This document shows positions 45,013 to 54,579 of a DNA stretch of 64,000 bases, piece after piece. Made by a program: the position numbers and the translations under genes. The notes beneath the pieces are model-generated. The model had not been told where the DNA came from. It searched no databases and saw only the letters and a program-made list of their open reading frames with translations. Within the stretch, counting starts at the first letter, position 1; each line of letters starts with the position of its first letter. The stretch comes from Eucommia ulmoides (taxonomy: Eukaryota > Streptophyta > Magnoliopsida > Garryales > Eucommiaceae). The DNA is taken from assembly GCA_016647705.1 (NCBI GenBank), contig JAENRU010000483.1, forward strand, positions 682,001 to 746,000. Direction: 5' to 3'.

Positions 45013-46101
45013 GAAGTGGTGGGATTGTCCAACTGAAGATGTTTTAACAATATCACTAAACGTTGCAACAACTTCAGACGCTGGCCCAAGTAAAGACATT
45101 ATTGAAACAACATCACCAAACGTTACAACAGCTTGATACGTTGGTCCAAGTAAAGACATTGTTACAGTAACAACGCTAGAAGTTGTTGTCATAACTGTCG
45201 GAGAAGGTCAGGAGATTGAATCTCACACACCTAGCAAGAAAACCCCTCTCCTTGAAGTAACCAACAGTGAGAATCCTTCTCTTGAGAATATTCTTGAGGT
45301 AACTTCTTTTGTACAATCTTCTAGTGATGTTTTGGATATTCCTACTAATTATCACTTACCTTTCAAGCACTATAGGGGTAAACCCCCAGCTCGTTACACA
45401 CCAGATGATAAAGGAAAATGATCAAAGTACTCGATCTCTAATCATGTAACCACACAAGGACTACCTAAACCTCTTAAAGCCTTTGCACACAAGTTGTCCT
45501 CTTGTCAAATCCCTTACGGAGTTCATAAAGCCTTAGTGGATCCAAAATGGTCCCAAGCAATTCAAGAAGAAATGCAAGCCTTGGAAAAGAACAAAACATG
45601 AGATCTTGTTCATCTCCCGATTGAAAAAAAAAAAAAAGTTGGGTACAAGTGGGTGTTTTCTATCAAGCATAAAGTAGATGGATCCATTGAACGATACAAG
45701 ACGAGATTGGTAGCCAAGGGTTATACACAGATATACGGAATAACTATTAGGAGACATTTTCTCTAGTGGTAAAATTAAACACTATCAAAGTCTTGTTATC
45801 CTTGGTTGCAAATTTGGATTAGTCACTACACCAATTTGATGCAAAGAACGCTTTTCTTCATGGAGATCTAGAAGAGGGAGTATATATGAATATCCCACTG
45901 GGCCATGTCTCATCTACCCCTGAAATTGTATGCAAGTTACAATAGGCTTTATACGGACTGAAGCAGTCACCACCTGCATGGTTTAGTCGTTTTAGCATGG
46001 CTATAAGAAAGTACGGCTTTGAACAAAGCAACTCAGATCATACTCCCTTCCTGAAACGACAACAAGGTAAGGTAACTGCCTTGATAATTTAAGTAGATGA
46101 C
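45013..46101 (+). pseudogene. Copia-2 linker and first half of reverse transcriptase
   Basis: A repetitive Ser/Thr-rich linker (45013-45370), then WSQAIQEEMQALEKNKT*DLV (45550-45610, TGA for Trp), VGYKWVFSIKHKVDGSIERYK and TRLVAKGYTQIYG. After a frameshift come DAKNAFLHGDLEE (about 45838) and LYGLKQSPPAWF (about 45948). The catalytic box reads *VDDMIIT, with the Tyr codon now TAA (46090-46092). Confidence 0.75.
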
Positions 46102-46976
46102 ATGATCATTACAAGAAATGATACAGAAGAAATTTGTAATCTGCAGAAGCAGTTGGCTATCGAATTTGAAATGAAGAACTTGGGTGGACTTAAGTATTTC
46201 TTAGGAATTGAAGTGGCTAGATCGAGACGATGTATCTTTCTTTCACAAAGAAAGTATGTATTTGATCTACTGACCGAAGTTGGAATGCTTGACTGCAAGA
46301 CAACTGACACTCCAACAGTTCAGAACCAGAAACTTGGAGAGTATCATGATCAAGAACCAACCAGTAAAAAAATGTATCAACAACTGGTGGGTACGCTAAT
46401 TTACTTATCCCATACTCGTCCAGACATTTCTTATGCTGTTAGTTTAGTCAATCAATTTATGCATTGCCCTGGCAAAGACCATATGGATGCAATTGTTCGA
46501 ATACTTCGTTACTTGAAATCAGCTGTAGGGATGGGGCTTATGTTCTCCAAGAATGGTTATTTAGATATTGAGGGTTTTACAGATGCTGATTGGGCAGGAA
46601 ATTTGTCGGATAGAAAATATACATCTGGGGTACTTTACCTTGGTTGGTGGTAACTTGGTTATATGAAGGAGTAAAAAACAGAAAGTGGTAGCATTGTCAA
46701 GTGCTGAACCGAGTTTCGAGGAATGGCTAAGGGTCTTTATGAGCTTCTCTAGCTTAGAAGACTACTCTCAGATATTGGTTTTGCTCCCAACTTAGGAATG
46801 AATTTGTATTGTGATAATAAGGTTGCAATTAAGATATCCCAGAACTCGATTCAGCACGACCGAACAAAGCACATTGAGATAGACTGACATTTCATTAAAC
46901 AAAATCTCGAAAAATGAGTGATTCGTTTTCCCTTCATCAAGTCAGAGGATCAACTTGCTAATATGCTTACAAAAGT
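46102..46976 (+). pseudogene. Copia-2 RT end and RNase H
   Basis: A 183-codon frame (EMKNLGGLKYFLGIEVARS; YLSHTRPDISYAVSLVNQF; FTDADWAGNLSDRKYTSGV), then after a shift at about 46650 the RNase H end (LYCDNKVAIKISQN, RTKHIEID, LTKVVSN region to about 46990). Motif order is standard Copia RNase H. Confidence 0.8.
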
Positions 46977-47053
46977 TGTCTCCAACAAAAAATTCTATGG
47001 CTTACTTGACAAGTTGAGCATCAAAGACATCTTTGCATCAACTTGAGGGGGAG

Positions 47054-47290
47054 TGTTGGCATGAGCTGTACTCCAATCTAGATATTTTAGGAAATGATTG
47101 TTGCCTTATTTGTATTATCCCATGATCGTGTACATCCCGATTGTTATGGGATTATTCTTTATTTCCTTGCCAAAGATAGCTTAGGTGAATGGTTGTCAAG
47201 GACCAACCCTTGTATATTTATATGCTCTATATTAGGGAAAATAAGAAGCAGAATGAATACCACCGAACAGAAACTCTCAGTGTCTTAACA
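47054..47290 (+). repeat. Copia-2 3' LTR
   Basis: Preceded by the polypurine tract gagggggag (47045-47053). Matches the 5' LTR over its length with scattered changes. Confidence 0.9.
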
Positions 47291-47429
47291 GTCCTTCACC
47301 ATCTTCTGAAGAACTTCTTCTGTATTTTGAATGACCAATTCACTGGTGGGGCAAATAGAGAAAGCGTGAGAAGCATCGATTTTCGGATCGATTCAGTGCA
47401 ACATTCCGATAACGAAACAAGTTATTTTT

Positions 47430-47787
47430 AAAGCACTTGCATCACTTCCATAATCAGGTTCTGTCAACGCCCAACAAGCAACTGTATCAAGCTTGACCAG
47501 TGAAGGTAAGTAGTTCTGTTTCTGTGTTTCCGAACCACACAGTGCAATTGGGAGCATCCCCAGAGAAGAATGTACTAAAATGAAAGTGGAGCAGCGTGCA
47601 TCAACTCTAGAAGTTTCGGCAGTAGCAATTGCACTCCCGGTGATGGACAAGCTGGAACAGCAGTAGCCTTTGATGGTGCCACCAGCTACACGCAAGTCAG
47701 CAAGCTCTGGAAAAACTTCAAATGGAAATTCTGCTTTCTCACAACACTTTTCCATTATAGGGGCTACTTGCTTTTCCATGCAATCTC
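47430..47787 (-). pseudogene. ACX4: Acyl-CoA oxidase 4 (ACX4) fragment
   Basis: Within the fused frame the segment from [20 protein letters not shown] to [14 protein letters not shown] (about 119 residues) matches the N-terminal domain of peroxisomal short-chain acyl-CoA oxidase ACX4, including [26 protein letters not shown] and the FAD/substrate-domain motif [13 protein letters not shown]. The parent enzyme oxidises short-chain acyl-CoA in peroxisomal beta-oxidation. Only this part is present; the catalytic C-terminal domain and the peroxisome-targeting tail are absent, so no oxidase activity is expected. Exons are joined without introns. Confidence 0.75.
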
Positions 47788-47789
47788 TT

Positions 47790-47930
47790 CCATTAACATC
47801 CATTCCATTTGTAGAAAATTGATAGAGCATCAAATTGGGATTGTTGCCAATATCATTAGGGAAATGAGTATTAAAGTAAGATGATCCAAACTCCATATGC
47901 ATTTGCAAGTGCAACGGGGAGAACACTGGC
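47790..47930 (-). pseudogene. NAC-factor C-terminal-like fragment
   Basis: [19 protein letters not shown] followed by [21 protein letters not shown] resembles the less conserved C-terminal part of some NAC transcription factors. It sits in the same frame between the acyltransferase-like and ACX4 pieces. Identification is tentative; it may come from the same parent gene as the piece at 48530-48875. Confidence 0.4.
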
Positions 47931-47936
47931 TTTTCA

Positions 47937-48105
47937 CATGGTCTATGTAGTAATACATGATAGAGTGGATCTGCACCATATAGCTGAACATGATTAAGAC
48001 CGTGCATAAAAACATGACAAATGTTTCCAATAATAGGAACAACCACGGCTTGCAACATTTGGAGAAGGATTGAATCTGCTTTCATATCTGTAGTTTTACT
48101 CATAG
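47937..48105 (-). pseudogene. Glycerolipid acyltransferase-like fragment
   Basis: The segment around [20 protein letters not shown] and [17 protein letters not shown] resembles the region just before the NHxxxxD acyltransferase motif in plant tafazzin/lysophospholipid-acyltransferase-like proteins. The catalytic motif itself is not included; the frame crosses into the next captured piece right after HRP. Residues are few, so the parent is uncertain. Confidence 0.45.
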
Positions 48106-48480
48106 TACTGGTCGGTATTTTCAGAGTCTGTCTCAGCGTCTTTGCCTCTGCTCTGGTTGCATTTCCCAATTCGATTGATTGAGGCGATCCTCCACTACAG
48201 TCCGTTCCTGCTGATACTGATTCATTTGGTGAAGCCTCATTACCCTTGGTCATTTTATCACATGGCACAATAGGCTTCATGACATTGAAGAACTCTGGAT
48301 CTTCATCAGAAAACGTACCGACAGGAACTATGAAATCATGAACTTACTGCTCCTTAACTCTGACCTGGGCTTCATACAACAAATTTTGAGTTTTTCCACC
48401 TCCACAGTGTGAAGCATACTCACGTGGAGCTTCCACATAATCCTGGTGAGGGGTTTTCGGGACCTCCACTTTCATGTAGC
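48106..48480 (-). pseudogene. Unidentified captured segment
   Basis: Frame pieces reading YMKVEVPKTPHQDYVEAPRE, then, after a [22 protein letters not shown] and [19 protein letters not shown]. Codon use and composition look like genuine protein-coding sequence, but I do not recognise the parent. Confidence 0.35.
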
Positions 48481-48529
48481 GGAGCACCAGAGAGATATCA
48501 AAACCACCCAATCGTCAGATTAGGTCGAG

Positions 48530-48875
48530 TCACCAACATCAACAATACAAGCATTGTTTTGCCAGTCAATAGAGAATGATCATCAACCATGGTGCCAGGG
48601 GAACCTTCAGGTTGACATTTGATTGGTCCCAGTGGTTGCTTTTGAGCTTGCACAAAATTAATTAGAGTCGGAGGCTCTAACCTTGTTTCTTTAGAAGCAC
48701 AATCAATTGTAGTTGGAGAAGATACATTTGGTTCAGTTTTATTATAGCTTGAACCTCCAGGAACGTCATCTAGCTTCTCACTGCTCTTCTTAAATAGACG
48801 ACAAAGGATAAAGGCACTCTGTCTGGAATGAGTGCTATCAAGAGATTGATCAGTAGGACGATACTCATGTATCAC
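48530..48875 (-). pseudogene. NAC transcription factor fragment
   Basis: RVIHEYRPTDQSLDSTHS followed by SAFILCRLFKKSSEKLDDV is subdomain D-E of the NAC DNA-binding domain (HEYR and LCRLFKK are diagnostic), continued by a Ser/Pro-rich stretch typical of NAC transcriptional regions. It joins gag-like upstream sequence at RSSKADR. A frameshift near 48560 breaks its end. The N-terminal NAC subdomains A-C are absent, so it cannot bind DNA on its own. Confidence 0.7.
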
Positions 48876-49082
48876 CCTATCTGCCTTGCTGGAGCGTAAA
48901 TCCTCCAAACAAGAATCCACCGACGCCCTATACTGCTGCGACATCTATTGGATATCAATGGTCTGATCTGAGAGAACCCTGAATTTGGGATCGTAGAATC
49001 TCGTTCTAAGCCTGGATAGCAATGGTCTGATCCTCAATCTGAGCCTGGATTAATTTCAGAATGGCAAGCACCTCAGATTTCG

Positions 49083-49440
49083 CCATGGCAAGAACAATGA
49101 AAGTACCAATGATACATCAACCCGTGTACACAAACACTGTTAGTGTTGATAAACATTCTTCGAGTGAGTGCCATCTCTAGATTTAATAACAATTTTGCAG
49201 AAAAGAGGAAAGAACAGAGGAAAAAATAGAGAGAATTAGAGAGGAAGAAGAATTAAGAAATCTAGTCAGAAAGAGAAGAAGAATTGGAAGAGAAAAGATA
49301 CATTCATTCCTTATCCTCTTCATGAAATCAAGAGCTATATATGTATAGAATAACTTCACATAACCAACTAATCTAACAATCTAACAATACCAATCAACAA
49401 AAAATAACAAATCCATAACAAAATTTCAAGAAGAGAATGA
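49083..49440 (-). repeat. Candidate LTR and leader of the chimeric element
   Basis: Minus strand: tattctatacatatatagctc (TATA-like, about 49332-49352), CT-rich transcribed part, gtgtttgtgtaca, then gggttgatgtatcattggtac and the ATG at 49086. This architecture matches the 5' LTR, primer site and gag start of some Gypsy elements. The left LTR border is not defined and no second LTR was found. Confidence 0.4.
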
Positions 49441-50039
49441 AAGGTTCCAAGACCATGAAAAAGTTGTGCTCTCAACAATAGGCAGGGTCATATCAAGGTG
49501 TTTGTGTAATTAACCCAAATATAAAATAAAAGGGAGCATCAAGTGAAATAGAGTCATTCTCCCGCGGTGTGGTTTTTGAATTAAAACGGTTAATTACACA
49601 AACACCCATATTTGTGTAATTAACCCAAAGTGCCAAAAAGGGAGCCTTCGATTGTCACAAACTCACATTTTTACAGTGGCATTTGCTCGTGTGGCGTCCT
49701 AATGCGTTCACTATGCGAGGGCAAGCATGCATTCTTCTTAGGATGCTGACTGGTTTTGCCATGCCTTGGACTCATCAAAAGAGTGGCTCCAACTTTCCAC
49801 TAGTTTGTGCAGAGGAGGCTAAACTCCTATTCTTTTGTCAATTCTTTAACCAGCGACATAATATCCTAACTTAATCAGGTCGGTATGCCTTGACTCCGAA
49901 GGAACACCTACTTTTGTTGACGTTTTTTGGCTGGAAGCCGCGTATTAGCGCTACAATTGATGTTGCCAAAAAATCCCACATACGTGCAAAGGTTCTACCA
50001 CGTGCCAAAGATCTCTACAATCTACAATTTTAACCTGCA
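49441..50039. other. Mixed non-coding DNA with short inverted motifs
   Basis: GGTGTTTGTGTAATTAACCC (49498-49516) and the palindrome ggttaattacacaaac/tttgtgtaattaacc (49589-49625) resemble Mutator-like ends. The open frame at 49683-49874 has no recognisable motif. Confidence 0.35.
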
Positions 50040-50680
50040 AAAATGATTAGCTCTAAGGGGAGACCAGTATGGTGTCGGCCAAAAAACTTCCGGCGTGAGA
50101 ATAAGCCAGTCTGTTTTAAGGGATTAGGCAAAAGGCTGAATGTAAAGATAATGTGATACCTTCTCTTATTTATAGGCTTAGTAGATCACGGTGGTTTTGT
50201 ATTTGATCACTTGGTCTTCCCTCACTTTATGATCATGGGTTAGTGGGTTCACCTTTAATGATCTAGTTATTCCCCACTATATGATCATGGGTTAGTGGGT
50301 TCATTTCATATTTAACGAGTTAATTATCTCCCACTTTATTACTATTTAGTTAGAAGTTACGTTTTTTTACTTCCCGCTTGATGGATCCATGCAAGGATCA
50401 CCAGTTTGGACCAACGTCCTTGACCTGACTTTTTTTTAGCATTGGGCTTCTTCCGGGTTATATGTTGGGCCAGACATTTCCCGTTCTTGGGCCCAAAATA
50501 TAGGTCCAATTTCTTTATCAAGCTCTTCTTAAAAAGCTAAATATAGAAGTAGGAATTTTCTCCTCATCAACAACCCTCAAACCGTCACGCTTATTCCTTA
50601 TGACCGCCTTGTAAATACGCAATCCATGACACGATACTCTCTTGTCTGTTGTATCAGCCACAGTAGGCAAAAAAATACCC
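50040..50680 (+). repeat. Possible LTR fragment (Tat-like)
   Basis: The block tctcttatttataggctta (50162-50180) and repeated gatcatgggttagtgggttca (about 50230 and 50285) resemble, in style, the tatttataggcaag region of the Tat-type LTR at 11145. No termini were found; the assignment is weak. Confidence 0.25.
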
Positions 50681-51125
50681 AAAAAACTAAATTAAGTATT
50701 TATAATATAAATAATTGTTAAATAATATTTTCTTAAGCATTATATAAATAATTGTTTCTCGAAGGACTATAAAATACCTAAAAAAATATTCACACTATTT
50801 TTTTAGAATAAATATTTAAATTTATAATAATAAATATTTTAATTGATTTAAAGAATACAACTAATAATGAATTAGTCACATTCCAAAAGTATACTTTTAA
50901 TTTTTTAATTTAATTTCTAAATATTAATTAATTATTTAAATTTATTCTAATTTTAATATTGTATAATTAAATTAAAAACAGAAATATAATTATTAAGATT
51001 AAACTTTAATTTTCTCTACTAATTAGCGGACAATGCAATTTTTTTTATTTAACTTAAAAACATGCAAAGAAAAAAGGTTAATTACACTAACACCCTTGGG
51101 TTTTTTGTGTAATTAACCCTTATAC
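50681..51125. other. AT-rich sequence ending in a palindromic motif
   Basis: No genes. ggttaattacactaacaccc and tttttgtgtaattaaccc (51076-51118) form an imperfect palindrome like that at 49589-49625. Confidence 0.4.
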
Positions 51126-51289
51126 AAAATGGGGACTTCGCCTCAGGCCAGGCAACCAATGCTCCCTTGTCTACCGTGGGCTACCACAACATGCAAAAAA
51201 CAAAATAAAAAATGACTATTGCCAAACGAAAACTGAAAATAATATAGCTTACAAAAGGTGTAACATTTCCATCATCACTACAGATTTTC

Positions 51290-51664
51290 TTGATTGAAAA
51301 CGGCATTAATGTCAATGCGTGCCTAGTGTCATAAATCCCAAATCGTTGAACTTGTCGAGTAGTAAGATTGTGTGAGACCATTTGTCTAACAGTTGTTAGA
51401 AGGAGAAGCTCGTTATCCTTCTAAATCATAATTGGGCATATGACTCTCAAAATATACCTAAAAGTGAATTTCTTGGTCCAAAATGATTCTACACCATATT
51501 TGTTTTGTACCCATATCTCTAAATATTCGTTCATGGTTTCACGATAAAGTATTAAGTCGAAGGACTCATTTAAGACTGTAAGTTGCTTGCTTTTCCCATC
51601 TTCGCAGGAGCAAGCCTTCCCAATTTTAATTTCTTGAAACGCTTATTTGCTCATGTGGAAAGAC
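51290..51664 (-). pseudogene. F-box pseudogene 2, C-terminal part (FBA domain)
   Basis: Minus strand reads SFHMSK, FQEIKIGKACSCEDGKSKQL, YLEIWVQNKYGVESFWTKKF, RVICPIMI-stop-KDNELLLLTT and VSHNLTTRQVQRFGIYD. This lines up with the F-box gene at 29728-30853 from FHMSKEVFQEI to its C-terminus. At least two stops (one where Trp is expected) show it is dead. The rest of the gene lies at 53222-53850, beyond a large insertion. Confidence 0.75.
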
Positions 51665-53221
51665 ATAATTATTGTTCGTAAAATATGATTGAAAAATTAA
51701 TTAAATAGTTATTTAATTAATTATTAATTAAAATTTTGGAAAATGAAAAATAAATAATTTTGAGTTCTTTGTTACAGAAACATTCCAGATAACATATAAT
51801 AATACAGAAAGATACAAGAAGATGATATTACAATTAGGAGTGTGCAAATTATCAAAATACCTGACCTATACGCTCATACCTAACCGACACGGCCTGTAGA
51901 TTGCGGGTTTGTGAACAATAGGGTCAAAACACGGGTTAGTTTTTCTATTTCGTGAGTTTAGGGTCAGGCAATGAGTTTTTGATACCAAACCCATTGCACT
52001 TGACTCATCTGACCATCCACATATAAATAGGTCACTCCTCGTCTATTTCCTTAGCTTTGATTCTTCATTTTTCGCTAATGCATCTTGCCCCTCTGCTACT
52101 TTTTACTTTTCCAACTTCGATTCTCCTTTCCGCTGCTTATATCGTTCGTCGTCGATGTCTGAGTTTTCAGATCAGCTGCCAACTTCGTTCATTCATCGCT
52201 CTCTCTTTTCTCTAAATCTTTGTTCATTCTGCTTCGTTCCATCAAAATTCTTCGGTTCGAAGTTTGATACCACTTGAGGTGACAGTTGAGTCCACAGTGA
52301 GTGATGATGCTACAAGCCTAGAATGATGACAATTAAAAACTTGAGATGTGTTTTTTGTTTCTATTCTGTTCAACATATGAATATTTCTATTTTTGTTTCC
52401 ATCGTTATGTGCTTTTGTTTCTGATTCGTTTGTCAATCTGCTTCTATTTTGTTAGCTCTATTTCTTTGGCTATTTTTTTTTCCACTTCATTTTTACGAAT
52501 CTGTTTGTTCTATTCAATGTTTTCATTCCTCAATCCTCATCTCATTCTCAACCTCTATTTTCCAACCAAGTTCGACCGAACTCGACCAATCTTCATAACC
52601 ATCCGACAACATTGGATATTTGATAATATCGGTCGATAACTGGTTCCAAATATTAGACCAAATGGTTTTCGGGTTAGGTATCAGATCCGCTTAAAATCAA
52701 TCCCACCCGACTTATGCACACCCCTAATTACAATACAGAATGAAAAACAGAAAGAAGAATAGTTATTGTATAACCATAAAACAAACAGAAACAAAAATAA
52801 TTATTATTTAATAAAAACAAAGAGAAACAGAAATACCAGAAGAAATAATCGAGATAATCGTTTAACGATTTGTCTTTAAAGTAGATTTCGCCCCTACTCA
52901 ATGTTTACAGTTGAATGAGCATCTACCTTTTAGGATACAATGATCAACCTGCTACTGGTATCATCACTAGAAACCAGAAGCCGAACGAACAGTAGAAGTA
53001 TTGAACTCTCTCAAGAACTCTAAAAAACAAGAACTAGAATTACAAAATACGTCAATCAATATTTTCAAGTAAGTACTTTAATGAATAATTTTAATTCACC
53101 TCTTAAATGATTTTGCACAAATAAATATACCTTATTTATTTTCTTACCAAGGAGAACACAATAGTATATTTATATATTTCAAATTATTATTGAGTTACAC
53201 GAATAATTAGGTTATAAAAAT
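51665..53221. mobile_element. Insertion inside F-box pseudogene 2 (possible solo LTR)
   Basis: About 1.56 kb separates two parts of the F-box pseudogene. It contains a nested hAT-type element (51835-52726); the remaining roughly 665 bp reads, on the minus strand, like an LTR (gagagttcaatacttctactg and the gtttctagtgatgataccag block). The ends at the pseudogene junctions show no clear target duplication, so the type stays open. Confidence 0.4.
51835..52726. mobile_element. hAT-type non-autonomous element (892 bp)
   Basis: Ends TAGGAGTGTGCA and TGCACACCCCTA are inverted repeats with one mismatch. A perfect 8-bp target duplication attacaat flanks them (51827-51834 and 52727-52734). Near the ends are ACCCGAC/GGGTTTG-type motifs common in such elements. 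The open frames inside (for example 52346-52639) have no transposase motif. Confidence 0.85.
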
Positions 53222-53850
53222 ATCCAAAAAATCATTTAGTACAATTCATGCTTTCTCTTACATGCCAATGAAAAGGAACATTTAACAATGGCCCAGTGCA
53301 ATGATAGTACAAAAGATAGGATAGGACAACATTGATTTTTCTCTTGGAATCAGTACTAAGATTGTAGGCCTTGACATCAAATATATGGGTTTTTCCTTCA
53401 CCATATAATGGAGTTATATATATGATCTTAATAAACTTCTTGTCATTTGTGATGGGATCAAAGCCAAATCTGACATGAATTGTGCGTATCCACAAACCAT
53501 TTGGACAGACAATTTGCGGAGGAGGAATGACCTTGAACTCTCTTATAGAAGGGTTATCTAATAAAATTATGGGTTAATTACACTTTATCCTTTTGATTTG
53601 GCCAATTTGCACTTACCCCCTGTAGTTTGAAATCGCCACTTACCCTCCTGTGGTGAGATATTTGTTGCACTTACCCCCCTACATTAGGAGGATAAGTGGT
53701 TCGAAAATCTGATAAATGACGATTTTCAAATTATAAGGGGATAAGTGCAAATTGGCTAAACTACAAGGGAGTGAAGTGTAATTAACCCTAAAATTATAGG
53801 TGTTAATGGATTTGTTATGCATATGATCATATTGGAAGGACCTGAAAATA
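53222..53850 (-). pseudogene. F-box pseudogene 2, middle part (FBA domain)
   Basis: Minus strand from 53850: GPSNMIICITNPLTPIIL, then a Mutator-like MITE (53571-53788), then DNPSIREFKVIPPPQIV, VRFGFDPITNDKKFIKI, YNLSTDSKRKINVVLS and PLLNVPFHWHV. This follows the order of the FBA domain of the gene at 29728 (residues about 110-230). The F-box motif itself and the N-terminus were not found upstream of 53850, so the gene is also 5'-truncated. Confidence 0.75.
53571..53788. mobile_element. Mutator-like MITE 1 (218 bp)
   Basis: Termini GGGTTAATTACACTTTA and TGAAGTGTAATTAACCC are inverted. A perfect 9-bp target duplication taaaattat (53562-53570 and 53789-53797) fits the Mutator superfamily. Nearly the whole element is foldable (ttgcacttacccc and ggataagtgcaaatt arms). 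It splits the F-box pseudogene in its FBA domain. Confidence 0.9.
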
Positions 53851-54335
53851 ATATTTAATTTTTTTTTAAATCAAAAAATGGTGTCTTTACTTTTGATTAG
53901 TCTTGTTTTGCTTTATGTAGGGCTCTTTAAGACTTGATTTTTAGTTGGGTTTTTCTATTCTCTTTTTTCCAAGTATGGTGGTGTCAAAGCTTGATTTTCT
54001 AATTTGGGTATTCTTAGCTTGCTCTGTCTGTTCATCTTTAAGTGTTGAAACCACCCCCAAATGTAGCATGTCATTCTAATGATTTTCTAGTATTGTGTAG
54101 TGTCGTTTGATGTCGGTTTCATGAAGAGAGGTTGGGGAAGAAAAATTTAATGGGAGAGAGAGAGAGAGAGAGGAATCTATGGAAGGAGAAGGAGGTGGGA
54201 TGGGAGAGAAAGTACAGTGCTAAGAAGTGTATGTGAGAAAAGTATATATATATATATATTCATAATTTTGCCCTAATTTGGACGAATGAAATTTTAAAAC
54301 CTCTTTCATATTTAAAGGGTTTAAACTAAAACGCA
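53798..54335. other. Non-coding DNA with microsatellites
   Basis: (GA)n at 54152-54174 and (TA)n at 54244-54260. Beyond the short F-box remnant up to 53850 I see no gene. Confidence 0.5.
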
Positions 54336-54344
54336 ATAAAATTA

Positions 54345-54570
54345 GGGTTAATTACACTTTACCCCTTGTAATTTGGCCAATTTGCACTTATCACATAGGT
54401 TTGAAAATCGTCACTTATCCCCCAGGTGAGCTATTTGTTGCACTTACCCCCTACATCAAGGGGTAAGTGGTTTGAAAATCTAACCACATGGGAGATAAGT
54501 GACAATTTTCAAACCACAGGGAGTAAATACAAATTGACCAAACCACAATGGAATAAAGTATAATTAACTC
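54345..54570. mobile_element. Mutator-like MITE 2 (226 bp)
   Basis: GGGTTAATTACACTTTACCCC and its inverted partner ...AAAGTATAATTAACTC; flanked by the perfect 9-bp duplication ataaaatta (54336-54344 and 54571-54579). Same family as MITE 1, with the internal block ttgttgcacttaccccctaca(t) shared. Confidence 0.85.
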
Positions 54571-54579
54571 ATAAAATTA

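Larger units (their letters stand above)
42217..47290 (+). mobile_element. Copia-2: full-length Ty1/Copia element
   Basis: Short direct LTRs (42217-42454, 238 bp; 47054-47290, 237 bp) running from TGTTGG to ...TTAACA, an initiator-Met primer site and a polypurine tract. Flanks GACCT (42212-42216) and GTCCT (47291-47295) differ by one base, a plausible aged target duplication. Short LTRs and the gag wording (LDGTNYALWSQIVEMYISGKD) suggest the Ale/Retrofit branch. It is inserted into the minus-strand chimeric element whose leader and LTR are at 47291-49440. All domains carry stops or shifts. Confidence 0.9.
47291..49440 (-). mobile_element. Chimeric retroelement-like unit carrying several host-gene fragments
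   Basis: Read on the minus strand: an LTR-like stretch (about 49440-49130), a leader with tatcattggtactttcattg (a Gypsy-type primer/leader wording), an ATG at 49086 opening MAKSEVLAILKLIQAQIEDQ, then pieces resembling a NAC transcription factor, an unidentified segment, a glycerolipid acyltransferase, a second NAC-like piece and acyl-CoA oxidase 4. The last three lie in one stop-free frame of 295 codons (48280-47393). The pieces contain no visible introns although the parent genes normally have several, which favours capture through RNA. Copia-2 interrupts it at 47290; the minus-strand sequence at 42216-42187 (IMDFIMGL) continues it. Confidence 0.55.

Noticed and set aside
45533..45757. Minus-strand frame with poly-Phe
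   Set aside because: Arises from the poly(A) tract and the opposite strand of Copia-2 RT.
49683..49874. 63-codon open frame
   Set aside because: No motif, no codon signature, embedded in mixed repeat DNA.
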